From Melioribacteraceae bacterium 4301-Me (lineage in GTDB: Bacteria; Bacteroidota; Ignavibacteria; Ignavibacteriales; Melioribacteraceae): a DNA stretch of 64,000 nucleotides. Positions 7,616-17,721 of this stretch are shown here, one piece after another. The notes below the pieces were generated by a model that saw nothing but the letters and a program-made list of their open reading frames with translations, searched no databases and was not told where the DNA came from. The DNA is taken from positions 62,001 to 126,000 of the forward strand of contig JBGORM010000005.1 in assembly GCA_041538185.1 (NCBI GenBank), read 5' to 3'. The stretch's first letter is position 1; every line of letters begins with the position of its first letter. The position numbers and the translations under genes are program-made.

Positions 7616-9781
7616 TCACTTAGCTTCTTTATTATATTTATCAATTAAAACTCTCGCTATAATTGAATCCCATATATAATTTGACGGACTGTTTAACACA
7701 TCATTATCTGCACTGTAAGATTCCCAAAAGTTGTGATTTTTTTTCAATTGGGTTATCACTGCCAATAACATTTTTTCTGATATTTCATCTGCAATTTTTT
7801 TGTAGCCGTATTTTTTTAATCCATCAATTACCATGTAGTCCCAGAGCAGCCAAACAGGTCCATTCCATTTACAGCAATAATCAACATAAGGACTGTAGAA
7901 TGGGTCATCTGCAGATAAAGTAGGAATGCCATACTTTCGCCAGAATTCATTTGGATTGGTTAAGTGCTGAACAAGTTTTTCTGCTCTACCTTTTGTCGCT
8001 GTACCAGACCAAAGTGCAAGGAAACCTATTATTTCCTTATGTTTTAAGTCACGTGTTAAATATTTAAAATAATGATTTTTCTTATCGACATGATAATAAA
8101 AACCGGTAGAGTCATCCCACATAAACTTATTAATCAAATTAGAAATATGATTAGCTTTTTCCATCCACTTTTCTTTTTCTTTTTGATAACCTAAAGCCTC
8201 AGCCATTTTTGCAAGCGATTTCATTTCATTTACTACCATTAAAGAAAGGTCAAGGTCTTCCAGTTCATCGGAAATGTCTTCCTTATCAACATCAAGGTGC
8301 CTTTCTTTAGAGACTTGAAATACCACATTATACCAGTCGCGCACATTTTCAATTATTCCATAGGGACCCCATTCAAATAAACCGTCGTGATCAGTATCTC
8401 TATTTTCTTCTAACCAATTGACATACTTTGAACCGGATTTATAAGCATCTTCCAAAAATTTTTTATCTTTGCTTACTTTGTAAACTTCCCAGTTGATCCA
8501 CGAAAAAAACGGAGCTGAGGTAGTAGACATTTCTTTTCCAAGTTCCTTACTATAATGTGGGTAATCTTGCAGACCTCGCGGTCCATGTCGATAAGCAATT
8601 AATCCATCCTTTCTTTGCTGGTCTATATAAATTCTTTGAGAGCCCTCTGCAGAAAGCGGGTCCATATACGCATAAGCTAACATACTTAATGATTCATGAA
8701 GAACTTGATGACCATGTCCCCATCCCCATAACGGCTGTCGCGAAAAAACATAAAAATTATGCTTAGCTGAATCTGTTGGAGGAAGCATACAGCCTCGTAC
8801 AAGATTAAAAGCACCAATGTAGACAAGCTTTTCATCCTCAGTTTTAAAATTTATTCTCGGAACCTTAGAAAAGAGTTCTACATTCTCATCAACATATTTT
8901 TGAAGAGGTTCAGTTTTTAATTTGTTTATTTGGCCAATAAGAGAATCGAGATTTTCCTTTTGATCTTGCCACCCTCTAAAGTATCTTATATTTTTTTGTT
9001 CACCAGACTTTAACGTAAACTTATTGTGCAGTGCGATAAAATTTACATATCCGTCGTTTTTAAGATTTAACGTATCACTTCTATTATTAGAATAGTAGTC
9101 CGTTTTTATTTTTATGTAAAATTCGTTTATACTTTCCGAATAACCCCCATAAGAATAAGGTTTAAAATTGCCACAGAAAAAATCTCTCGTTTGTGTTGGG
9201 TAAGGTGCATTTTTATATAAACTGCTAATTAACCTATATTTTGATTCGTAATGATTTGTCACATACCCAAAATTCTTATTATCGAAATACTTGATTAGCA
9301 AAGAATCGTTGCCAAGTTCAAGTATTGGATAAATTTCAATCTCATGGGGTACATTATCATAATTTTTAATTTGCATGCTTACCATTGCAATAGATGAGCT
9401 GTAAACAAAAAAAGTTTCCTGCACATGAATTCCCTTAAAAGGCTCGTATTCAAGAATTGCCATATCTGGGAAAGAAGCTGTAACGACAGGTTTTTTGTGG
9501 TAATCTTCAATATTCATTACTACTACTTGGTTTACTTTCCAAATACAATAAAACTTGCCTGCTTGGTCACCAGAATAATTAATTGGATAGCAGTCTGAAT
9601 AATAATCCATTTTATAACCTTTATCGCCGTACAAACGCGAACGTTGCATTGCTGCCGTGTAAGTTGTAAAAAGGGGATCATCTGCTGCAGCATTTATCAT
9701 TAAAAACTTATCGTTTACATGCAGAGTTTGTGAAGAAAGGTTCACTGTAAGTATAAGAATTATTATTGTTGTTAACTTCAT
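7616..9781 (-). CDS. Secreted GH63/clan GH-G-like glycosidase (paralog of next gene upstream)
   Basis: The start is placed at the ATG at 9781 (721 aa), 8 nt after an AAGGA ribosome-binding site; a start further upstream at 9838 would overlap the preceding gene and bury the signal peptide (MKLTTIIILILTVNLSSQ). After a ~300-aa N-terminal beta domain, the (alpha/alpha)6 region shows WGWGHG, DTDHDGLFEWG, a WNGPVWLLWDYM box and FWESYS near the end. This pattern is typical of GH63 glucosidases and related GH37/GH63-type enzymes; the glutamate of FWESYS is the likely general base (inference). It is clearly homologous to the gene at 9813-11933 across its length, a tandem duplication. The role is cleavage of alpha-glucosidic or similar links during uptake of the locus glycan. 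Confidence 0.8.
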   Translation of the reverse strand: MKLTTIIILILTVNLSSQTLHVNDKFLMINAAADDPLFTTYTAAMQRSRLYGDKGYKMDYYSDCYPINYSGDQAGKFYCIWKVNQVVVMNIEDYHKKPVVTASFPDMAILEYEPFKGIHVQETFFVYSSSIAMVSMQIKNYDNVPHEIEIYPILELGNDSLLIKYFDNKNFGYVTNHYESKYRLISSLYKNAPYPTQTRDFFCGNFKPYSYGGYSESINEFYIKIKTDYYSNNRSDTLNLKNDGYVNFIALHNKFTLKSGEQKNIRYFRGWQDQKENLDSLIGQINKLKTEPLQKYVDENVELFSKVPRINFKTEDEKLVYIGAFNLVRGCMLPPTDSAKHNFYVFSRQPLWGWGHGHQVLHESLSMLAYAYMDPLSAEGSQRIYIDQQRKDGLIAYRHGPRGLQDYPHYSKELGKEMSTTSAPFFSWINWEVYKVSKDKKFLEDAYKSGSKYVNWLEENRDTDHDGLFEWGPYGIIENVRDWYNVVFQVSKERHLDVDKEDISDELEDLDLSLMVVNEMKSLAKMAEALGYQKEKEKWMEKANHISNLINKFMWDDSTGFYYHVDKKNHYFKYLTRDLKHKEIIGFLALWSGTATKGRAEKLVQHLTNPNEFWRKYGIPTLSADDPFYSPYVDYCCKWNGPVWLLWDYMVIDGLKKYGYKKIADEISEKMLLAVITQLKKNHNFWESYSADNDVLNSPSNYIWDSIIARVLIDKYNKEAK

Positions 9782-9812
9782 ATCAAAATTCCTTTTTTCT
9801 ATTAAGCAAAAA

Positions 9813-11933
9813 TCATTTAGTGATATTTTGTAAGTCAATCATAAATCTAGAAATGATGCCTGCCCAGATATAAGTTTTGTTCCAACCTGCTTGGTGCTCG
9901 TCTGGACTATAGAATTCCCAGAACCAGTGATCAGTCTTCAATTGATGAATCATATTGGTCATTATTTTTTCAGCTAATTCTTTTGCTTCTTTTTTATATC
10001 CATAGTTAAGCAGCCCTCTAAAAATTAGGTAATCCCATTGAACCCACACTGGTCCATTCCAATAGCCAATTGGGTTGTAATATTTATCATCTGCCGATAA
10101 AGTAGGTACTCCGTATTTTCTCCAAAATTCCTTTGGATTTAGTAAGTGTTTCATTAACGCATTAGCTTGGTTTTTATTTGCAATCTCTGCCCAAAGTGCG
10201 AGAAATGCAATTATCTCTTTTCTTTTAAGATCATTTTTTGTTTTGAAGGTAAAGCTATGGTCTTTTTTATTGACATTATAATAAAATCCAGTTTCTGTGT
10301 CCCACATATATTTATTTATTAACTCTGTTCTGCGCTCTGCGTCTTTCGCCCAATTATCTGCTTCTTCTTTTAACCCAAGTTCATTTGCCATTGATGCAAG
10401 TGATTTGGCTTCTTTAACAAGCATAATATTGCAATCGACTGCCTCAAAATTTGAAGGGTCTCCTACTTCATCCCAAACTGCAACTCTTGCATCGCGGACA
10501 GACTCTAAAACTGCATTTGCACCCCACTCACACAAACCATCATTATCGGAATCGCGATTGTTGATATAATAATTATAGAATTTTTTCCCGGACTCGTACG
10601 CCTGCTTCAAAAAATTTTTATCTTTTGTAACCTTATAAATTTCCCAATTTTCCCAATTAAACCAAGGTGCGGAAGTTGTAAGCTGTCCATTTTCTGGAAT
10701 TGTCTCGTTCAAGTATGGACCCGTTCGATAATTTATATAACCATCAGGGTGTTGTCTTTCCATAAAAACTCTTTGAGAATTCATCGCACTCTCAGGGTCC
10801 ATAAAAACATAAGCAAGCATTGTAAGACTTTCATGGAAAACTTGTCCGCCATAACCCCATCCCCATTTAGGTTCACGCGAGAAAACATAATAATTATAAT
10901 GGCACTCTCCTTCAGGGGGAAGCATACACTGCCTAATTAAAGAAAACGCATTCCAATAAAGTAATTCTTTATCTTTGTCGTTAAATTTCAGAAGAGGTAT
11001 TTTTTTATAAATTTTTTCATTTTCAAGAACATATTTGTTCAAATCTTCTTTCATTAAAGATTTACCTTGTGTAATCAATTCATTAACATTTTTTTCTGGT
11101 TCAATTACACCACGAACAAGCTTAAGCTCTACTGTTTGCCCTGCAGAGATGTTTAATCTTTTTTTCAAAGAAATAATTTTAGCCTTGTCAATAGGTATAT
11201 TTTTATTAAGATAGTTTAGATTAACAGAATTCATAAAAATGGTCTTGCTAGTATCTCCTTTCTTTTCATATAGGAGATAAGACCCCATATCATCAGGCTT
11301 TAGATTAAGAAGTAAGATATTTTTCAAGTTTTTTTGGAATGGTATGTTGTGCTCTTTCATCCAGCCATCAGGGTATTCCTCATGATTAAATTCAATACCG
11401 GTACTGTCATTAATTAAATTTACGTTAGAATAAAATCTATTAATGTTTTGAATGAATGGATAAATATCTATTACTTTATCAAATGAACTTTCGTTTGTAA
11501 TTTTTATTTGTCTAACAGCAATTCTAGAACTATAGACTAAAAAACATTCCTCAACTTTTACATCTTTAAAGGGATAGTAATTAAACTTCACCAAATCGCT
11601 ATACGATGTAGTAATAACTGGCTTTTGATAGTATTGTTGAAGCTGTTCTTTTACAATTCCATCTTTCTTAAAAACTAATCCAATATTTCCAGCTTGATTT
11701 GTTTCGAAGTTCATACCTTTTTGAGGGTCGTACCAAACAAATTGATAGCCTTCATTCACGATGTATTCTGATCTACTTAAAGCGGAATTGTAAGTAGTGT
11801 AAATTGGATCGTTTTCAGTAGCTGAAAGATTACTTAAAAAACTTTGTGCAAATAAACTTGTCTCAAATAAAATTCCTTCTATAAAACAGAGAAGAAAAAT
11901 TATTTTCAATTTACTGAACTGAACAAGAATCAT
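9813..11933 (-). CDS. Secreted GH63/clan GH-G-like glycosidase
   Basis: 706 aa with a signal peptide ending near SLFAQS. GGAG lies 4 nt before the ATG at 11933. Motifs parallel its paralog at 7616-9781: CMLPP, WGWGYGGQVFHESL, DSDNDGLCEWG, WRKYGVPTLSADD, WNGPVWVQWDYL and FWEFYSPD. The shared WRKYG(V/I)PTLSADD and NGPVW boxes place both in one subfamily of (alpha/alpha)6 glycosidases near GH63. Substrate is unknown; GH63 enzymes release glucose or related sugars from alpha-linked oligosaccharides. It precedes its paralog by 31 nt in the same transcript. Retention of both copies suggests different linkage or chain-length preferences. Confidence 0.8.
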   Translation of the reverse strand: MILVQFSKLKIIFLLCFIEGILFETSLFAQSFLSNLSATENDPIYTTYNSALSRSEYIVNEGYQFVWYDPQKGMNFETNQAGNIGLVFKKDGIVKEQLQQYYQKPVITTSYSDLVKFNYYPFKDVKVEECFLVYSSRIAVRQIKITNESSFDKVIDIYPFIQNINRFYSNVNLINDSTGIEFNHEEYPDGWMKEHNIPFQKNLKNILLLNLKPDDMGSYLLYEKKGDTSKTIFMNSVNLNYLNKNIPIDKAKIISLKKRLNISAGQTVELKLVRGVIEPEKNVNELITQGKSLMKEDLNKYVLENEKIYKKIPLLKFNDKDKELLYWNAFSLIRQCMLPPEGECHYNYYVFSREPKWGWGYGGQVFHESLTMLAYVFMDPESAMNSQRVFMERQHPDGYINYRTGPYLNETIPENGQLTTSAPWFNWENWEIYKVTKDKNFLKQAYESGKKFYNYYINNRDSDNDGLCEWGANAVLESVRDARVAVWDEVGDPSNFEAVDCNIMLVKEAKSLASMANELGLKEEADNWAKDAERRTELINKYMWDTETGFYYNVNKKDHSFTFKTKNDLKRKEIIAFLALWAEIANKNQANALMKHLLNPKEFWRKYGVPTLSADDKYYNPIGYWNGPVWVQWDYLIFRGLLNYGYKKEAKELAEKIMTNMIHQLKTDHWFWEFYSPDEHQAGWNKTYIWAGIISRFMIDLQNITK

Positions 11934-11995
11934 ATAGCTCCATTAATTTTTAAAGACTTCATAAATATTCGTATTATTATTACCGTATAAATCTA

Positions 11996-12056
11996 CCTGT
12001 CGGCAGACAGGCGAGAATCTGTTAATTTTTTTTTAGATTCCCACTTTCGTGGGAAT
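11996..12056. repeat. Two palindromic repeats in the largest gap of the glycan locus
   Basis: The 160-nt gap 11934-12093 holds CCTGTCGGCAGACAGG (11996-12011) and a hairpin ATTCCCAC-TTTC-GTGGGAAT (12037-12056). A copy of the second, inverted and with one mismatch, occurs at 51712-51735. In the transcribed (minus) direction neither is followed by a T-run, so they look like dispersed palindromic repeats or mRNA-stabilising stem-loops rather than terminators. Confidence 0.7.
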
Positions 12057-12093
12057 GACTATAAATGTATAAATAATTTTTCAGTAATCACTT

Positions 12094-15000
12094 TTAGTGA
12101 ATAGTCACTGACTTTAATTTTATTTTTACTTCTTTATCGACATATCTGCTTTGTTTTTCGTCGAACACAACTTTTACGTTATAAATATTTTTTTTGACTG
12201 AAACTAAATTTCCGTTTATGATTGAACTAATATTATTAGCGGGACAAAATATTTCTAATGTCCCTTCACTTTTTGGTTTGCCTTCAACTTTTATTGAGTA
12301 ATAGTTGCCAGAATAATTAGTTGAAATAATTCTAAAGCCTTCTGAGTAGTCGCCAACTTTCGGATTAGTTATTATCGGCAGAGCGGAGATTCCCTCCGAA
12401 TAAAAAATTTCCACATACAAATTTTTATTGACATTCAAAAAAAGTTTTACAAAATCTTCTTGTCGTCCAAAGTATTTTTTAACTGAAATTTCCTTACCGC
12501 CAATTAAAATTTTTTCGATTTGAGTTCCTTTTGGCAAATATGGAATAAATTCTATCTCAAGGTTATTATTTCCAAAATGCTCGAAGGAATAAATAATTTT
12601 ATCTGAGGTTTTCTCCATTTTAAAGTTAAGTGAATGATTACCTAACTTAATATTTTTTACATTTATGAAATCCCAGTTGGCTGGGAGTTTTGGTGACAAA
12701 ATTAATTTATTGTTCAGAGCATTAGCATTTAGACCGAGCATTCCTTCAAGAATTGGTTGGAGCACCATTGTTTCGGACCAGCATTGATGAGAACAAACTC
12801 CAGAAGGAAGATACTGTTCACCATTTAGGACTTCTTCAACAAAACCGAGGTTCCAATTTTTATAAACATTTAGATTATTCATTATATGATTAAATCCTTG
12901 AAGAAAATTCCCATACTTATATTCTGCTAGAGAAGTCCATCCTGTAAACAATGGCCAAATGCTGCCATAATGATAACCACGCGGGTTGAATAATGGATTA
13001 TCTTGGCCAATTATGCGCACTCCCCAGTCGGCAGTAAAATTATTTCCAGCATAGGTATCAATAACTTTATAGGCTTTTGAGCTATCGATACCTTCAAAAT
13101 AAATTGGCACGGAAGGCATGGCAGTTTCTTGCGTGTTGTAAGTATTGTTTTGCAATAAGCCGTAATTGAAGAAATTTGTTTCTGTATTCCAAAAGCTATT
13201 ATTAATAATCTGTTGAACTATTTGATGCTCTTGTTCATACTTTTCAGCTTCTTCTGAGTATCCAAGAGTTGCGGCTATATATCGAGCAGCATCAAGAGCT
13301 GCTGACCAGCACCCGGCCAAATAGAAAGTGGTTTTAGCGCCGTAAAGTTCCCCGCCTTCAACCCATCCATGACCAACATTTGTATTTTCAATTAAATGAT
13401 CTCCATCGGTATCCGTAGAAAACATGAAGTCCATTGCGCTTTTTATATGAGTCCAACTAGATTTAATAAAATTCACATCGCCAGAGAATTTCAAATATTT
13501 TCCTGCAAGTATTACGTAAAGTGGAGTTGCATCGGCAGCGTCATAGTGAACAACACCGCTTGTTGTTAGTTCATGAAAAATTTTCCCATTTACATCTTGG
13601 TACTCTTGATAAGTATTCAACACATCTTTAACCTTTTGAAAATCACCATAATCTAAAATTGCCATACTGCTCCATTGCCCGTCGCGGCCAAAATACCAAG
13701 CGTATCCTGGTCGCCCGCTTACTTGTTGATTCCCGTTCCATCCGTGTGCTGTAGTTGAATAGCCAGCTACTAAAGATTTTCCAATTCCCGGTGTATTAAC
13801 AAAAAATCTTTCAGTACCAATTAATGCCCACTTGTAACCAGTGTTAAAATTGTCATCTGGAGTTGTAATCATAAGTGATTTGCTTAGAAAATCTTTATAG
13901 TATTTTGCTGCCTTTTCATAAATTAATTTTGCTGAAAAAGCATCTTTGTAATACCCTACAGCTTTTTCTAATCCTTCATTCGTGCCCGAAACAAAAACAT
14001 TTAAATTGTCATTCATCTTTAAGCTGAACTCCAATAAACATGCAGCTTGCAGCTTGTCTGTTAATTCTCCCTTAAATTCTTTTCCATCCTTATTGAATTT
14101 ATCGAATCTGCCATATAATTTTCTGTGAGGGACTCCACTACCACCCACAATAGAATAAAATTCATTCGTCTCATTTTTTACTACGAAAGCATTTAGACCT
14201 TCATCCCATGTATAATATATTGAACCTAATGCTTTATGAGAGTAAGGCCACATAAATCTCAAATTGCTTTTAAAAATGACAATCAACTTAGCCGGATAAA
14301 CACCACGATATTCATAATGAACAATTCCTATAGGATTATCAACATCGGATGTAATAATTTCTGTAATGTAAGCTCTTGGAAATTTATATATTCTAGTAAA
14401 TGATTCTGGTCTAACTTCAATTTGAGGCACTTGATCATTAAACCAATAAATTGAATCGCTGTAAGAAAATTGAACACCAACCGTATAATCTCTTAAAGCC
14501 ATAAAAGGATGAGTCCAAACTTCTTCTATACCACCCTTTTCTTTACCCATAATTAAAATCCGCTTTCCTCCTATATCCCACTGATTATCTGAAGCGAAAC
14601 GTGCAGTGAACATTAGTGAGATCTCGTTACGGCTCCAGTTTTCTGCGGGATTAATTTTAATTTTTGAAGATGTATGAGAGAATTGTTCAACGGTCAATGG
14701 TTTATAACTCCAATAGCGGACTCTCTCATTGTCTTTCATTCCTGATAAATAATTCAGGCAATTTTTTGTAAATAATTCGAGTTGTTTTCTGTTTTGGTTT
14801 TTGGGTTGGTAATAAGTGTACGCTCCGACAGCTAAAATTTTTCCTTTGCCAAGATTATATTCTAACATTAACTTAGATTCTTCTTTTAATGTTATATAAG
14901 CCCAATCCACTGCAACAACATTACCTTGTGGAATAATATTGTTAAAATAGCCCAGTTGTCTTACTATCATATCTTTTAGTGGTGCCCAGATATAAGCACC

Positions 15001-15540
15001 GCCATTTAATCCTTCAAAAACAGGATGGGAACGGAAGGAATGTAGTCCTAATTTTCTGCCGTAACCTTCATCAACAGCGTTTGCATATTTCACTTGAGGT
15101 TCTTGTTTTTCTAAGCCCAAAGGAATTAATAATTTTATTGCATCGAGAGTTAAAAATAAGCCGCCACCTTGACGAATATAATTTGTTAAATTAGTTATAA
15201 AGATTGAATCGGTTTCAATATTAGAGAGTGCTGAGGAATCAGGTCGATGATACCACAGCACATTAAATGTCTTTAAGATTTGCGGATTATCTTTTATTTG
15301 ATTGAACGTAATCTTAACAGCGCGGAAATTCTTCACATTTAAGAGGAAATTATAAGTCGCTTGTATTTCTTTGGAATCAATAGAATCACAAAGAAACCCA
15401 ACTCTTAAACTAACATTTAACGAGTCAATTCTTTTCTCTTGGATATGAAAAGATTGCTTTGCTAAAATTTGATTTTCGACAAAAAATCGAGCAAGAAAGA
15501 ATAAAATAATTAAGCCATTTAAACGAAGTATTAATTTCAT
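12094..15540 (-). CDS. Large secreted protein: GATase/ThuA-like N-domain plus six-hairpin glycosidase
   Basis: 1148 aa with an N-terminal signal peptide. Residues ~45-275 look like a class-I glutamine-amidotransferase/ThuA-type domain (VLWYHRPD, YIRQGGGLFLTLDA, SHPVFEGL), as found in trimerisation-type modules of some glycosidases. Residues ~285-560 form beta-rich segments. About 565-950 is a six-hairpin region with GRPGYAWYFGRDGQW, HYDAADATPLYVILAGKYL and VEEVLNGE, followed by a C-terminal beta domain with SPKLPANWD. The C-terminal half is paralogous to 4934-7552. The DAADATPLY motif and VEEV glutamate are candidate catalytic elements by analogy with debranching-type enzymes (inference). It is 30 nt downstream of the Big2 protein gene in the same operon. 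Confidence 0.77.
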   Translation of the reverse strand: MKLILRLNGLIILFFLARFFVENQILAKQSFHIQEKRIDSLNVSLRVGFLCDSIDSKEIQATYNFLLNVKNFRAVKITFNQIKDNPQILKTFNVLWYHRPDSSALSNIETDSIFITNLTNYIRQGGGLFLTLDAIKLLIPLGLEKQEPQVKYANAVDEGYGRKLGLHSFRSHPVFEGLNGGAYIWAPLKDMIVRQLGYFNNIIPQGNVVAVDWAYITLKEESKLMLEYNLGKGKILAVGAYTYYQPKNQNRKQLELFTKNCLNYLSGMKDNERVRYWSYKPLTVEQFSHTSSKIKINPAENWSRNEISLMFTARFASDNQWDIGGKRILIMGKEKGGIEEVWTHPFMALRDYTVGVQFSYSDSIYWFNDQVPQIEVRPESFTRIYKFPRAYITEIITSDVDNPIGIVHYEYRGVYPAKLIVIFKSNLRFMWPYSHKALGSIYYTWDEGLNAFVVKNETNEFYSIVGGSGVPHRKLYGRFDKFNKDGKEFKGELTDKLQAACLLEFSLKMNDNLNVFVSGTNEGLEKAVGYYKDAFSAKLIYEKAAKYYKDFLSKSLMITTPDDNFNTGYKWALIGTERFFVNTPGIGKSLVAGYSTTAHGWNGNQQVSGRPGYAWYFGRDGQWSSMAILDYGDFQKVKDVLNTYQEYQDVNGKIFHELTTSGVVHYDAADATPLYVILAGKYLKFSGDVNFIKSSWTHIKSAMDFMFSTDTDGDHLIENTNVGHGWVEGGELYGAKTTFYLAGCWSAALDAARYIAATLGYSEEAEKYEQEHQIVQQIINNSFWNTETNFFNYGLLQNNTYNTQETAMPSVPIYFEGIDSSKAYKVIDTYAGNNFTADWGVRIIGQDNPLFNPRGYHYGSIWPLFTGWTSLAEYKYGNFLQGFNHIMNNLNVYKNWNLGFVEEVLNGEQYLPSGVCSHQCWSETMVLQPILEGMLGLNANALNNKLILSPKLPANWDFINVKNIKLGNHSLNFKMEKTSDKIIYSFEHFGNNNLEIEFIPYLPKGTQIEKILIGGKEISVKKYFGRQEDFVKLFLNVNKNLYVEIFYSEGISALPIITNPKVGDYSEGFRIISTNYSGNYYSIKVEGKPKSEGTLEIFCPANNISSIINGNLVSVKKNIYNVKVVFDEKQSRYVDKEVKIKLKSVTIH

Positions 15541-15570
15541 TTATTTACAGTTCTTATTTGCCTCATAAAA

Positions 15571-17634
15571 TTATTTCAATAAAATTAACTTTTTAGTTTC
15601 GATGAAGCTTTTTGTAATTATACGATAGAGATAAACACCGCTTGCAACTTTGTGATTGTGAAAATTTGTTCCGTCCCAAGTTAAGTTATAAGTGCCTGGC
15701 ATTTTTTCTTCATCTAACAAAACTTTTACAATTCTTCCTAATGTATCGTAAATAACAATTTTAACTTTTGTTTGGACAGGTATGGTGAAACGAATAGTAG
15801 TAGTTGGGTTAAAAGGATTTGGATAATTTTGATACAACTCATAATTCATGGGAATCTCGCCAATATCATTTTTTCCAACATCAACAACTGGAGTATTTTG
15901 AGCAAGGTCAACTGCAGCATAATAATCAATTGCATAATACCACCAATCATTAAGAATACCATTTGTAACTCCAGCATATCTTGGCAGGTGACTGAACCAC
16001 CATCTCATATAACCTAGTTGTGAACAACCCCATTCACTGCAATCTACTTGTCGGGATTGGTTAAGTAAATATGGGTATCTTTTCCAATTATCAGCATATG
16101 TTATTACGACTTTATGATTTCCATAATCGTAATCCGACTGTCCATTTGGTGGAAAGTGTATATTACCAACATTAGCTTTGCCTGGAACATCCTTGTCAAT
16201 TCTAGTAAATAACTCCCACATATTAGGGTTAGCAGCCTTATTATCCCAGCGGCCAAATGCATGCCACATTGCACTTTCGACACGGTGGCCAACACTATGC
16301 ATAGCTTCTGCTACACCTCGTTCATAGTTCCAGCCCATAATAGATAATGTTTTTTGCAATCCAGGATGAGATAACGGAGGTGCGTTCCACCAAAAGGCGC
16401 CAGGTCCTGCCAATATTGATTCATACATCCCAGCAAAAGGAAAAGCATAAACCCAAACTTCATCAATCTCACCATTATTTCTTTTTGTATCTAGATTATA
16501 AAAGTCAATCATCCCATTATAATCGTAATGTATTCTTCCTTGTGTCTCGGCAATGTTTTTCAACTCTGTATATAAGTGATAGTTATCCTGGAAATAATAA
16601 GCTAAATCATTAATTGTCATGTAAGAGCTGTCAATTTTAGTAAATATATTTTGATCTTCATGCCTTTCTACAATTTGGAAAATAACCGTACTATCACTAG
16701 CTTTTTTAAACTCATCTAGAATCTGTTCAACCATAACATTTGGGTCTGTCCAATTCCACTTTTCGTGAAGTCTTTTATTCCCAAACTGAGGAATAATGGG
16801 ATCTTGAATTATTAAGGCAACTTTTACAATCTTAGTTTTAGCTCGTTGTGAAGTAAAATCTGATAAGACTTGAACATTAGCTTTACCGCTAAGAGTCCCG
16901 TCCTCTGTAGCTACTGTAACTACACAACTACCTAAAGATACACCTGTAATGTTACCACTAGCGTCTACAGTTGCTATTGATTCATCGCTAGAATGATACA
17001 CAACAGGATAATTCAAATTATAATCTGAAAAATTTCCCTCTTCATCTTTAACTTTTAGAGAAGTCTTTAATGTAGTTCCGGGAATTACCTTTGGTGGGGA
17101 GGGAGTAATTATCAAACTTGTTAATTTCAATTCTTTTTCTAATACTAATTCTCCTAAATGTATAGCAGTATCTGCTGGATTTTTAATGGAGAGTCGTAAA
17201 TACTTAACTGTTACAGGACTAAATTCTAATGAGTCCCACATAAAAGTATAAAAATGCTTTCCTGAAGTTAATGAAATATATGAACCAGTTTTGTTATTTA
17301 AGTCCACTAAACTGTTTGCTGATTCAAGCGACCATAAGCCGTCATTAAAAAAGAATACCTTGGCTTTTGAAAAAGTAATGGTATTCAAAAAATTTAATGT
17401 GATTGTTAATGTATCACTATTGGTAACTCCAGCCTCCGTAAAAGGATTGTCATCAAAAATTTTGTCGATTGAATTCCAATTAATTTCAGGATATGAATTC
17501 CATTCAATTGTGCTATCCTTAATACCACTCGCTATATCTATCTTTTGGTGAATTACAATTTGCGCTTTAGCAACAATGCTAAACAAAAAGAAATAAATAA
17601 AAACTTTTGTAATCCATTTTAAATATCGATTCAT
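15571..17634 (-). CDS. Secreted discoidin-like/Big2 protein with uncharacterised HxxxHxxE domain and T9SS sorting domain
   Basis: 687 aa; GAGGAG 8 nt before the ATG. Signal peptide ~1-24; a discoidin-like beta domain ~30-165 (KYLRLSIKNPADTAIHLGEL); a bacterial Ig-like group 2 domain ~172-255 (SSDESIATVDASGNITGVSLG); then ~268-590, a domain not recognised by name, with H446-x3-H450-x2-E453 (AMHSVGHRVE) and many conserved-looking W residues; finally a T9SS type A sorting domain (~603-687, YQNYPNPFNPTT to KKLILLK). Expected location: cell surface or released. The histidine motif may bind metal or act in sugar cleavage; function is unknown. Its place between the GH172 and GH genes argues for a part in glycan breakdown or binding. 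Confidence 0.75.
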   Translation of the reverse strand: MNRYLKWITKVFIYFFLFSIVAKAQIVIHQKIDIASGIKDSTIEWNSYPEINWNSIDKIFDDNPFTEAGVTNSDTLTITLNFLNTITFSKAKVFFFNDGLWSLESANSLVDLNNKTGSYISLTSGKHFYTFMWDSLEFSPVTVKYLRLSIKNPADTAIHLGELVLEKELKLTSLIITPSPPKVIPGTTLKTSLKVKDEEGNFSDYNLNYPVVYHSSDESIATVDASGNITGVSLGSCVVTVATEDGTLSGKANVQVLSDFTSQRAKTKIVKVALIIQDPIIPQFGNKRLHEKWNWTDPNVMVEQILDEFKKASDSTVIFQIVERHEDQNIFTKIDSSYMTINDLAYYFQDNYHLYTELKNIAETQGRIHYDYNGMIDFYNLDTKRNNGEIDEVWVYAFPFAGMYESILAGPGAFWWNAPPLSHPGLQKTLSIMGWNYERGVAEAMHSVGHRVESAMWHAFGRWDNKAANPNMWELFTRIDKDVPGKANVGNIHFPPNGQSDYDYGNHKVVITYADNWKRYPYLLNQSRQVDCSEWGCSQLGYMRWWFSHLPRYAGVTNGILNDWWYYAIDYYAAVDLAQNTPVVDVGKNDIGEIPMNYELYQNYPNPFNPTTTIRFTIPVQTKVKIVIYDTLGRIVKVLLDEEKMPGTYNLTWDGTNFHNHKVASGVYLYRIITKSFIETKKLILLK

Positions 17635-17721
17635 CTGAGAATCTCCTCTAATATTTAAGCTGTACGTGCTTATTTACATTTATTAAGATCTATTTTTGAT
17701 ACTTGTAATTACTGTTACACA

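Noticed and set aside
11996-12056. Transcription terminator in the middle of the glycan locus
   Set aside because: In the transcribed direction neither palindrome is followed by a T-run; one is followed by A residues.
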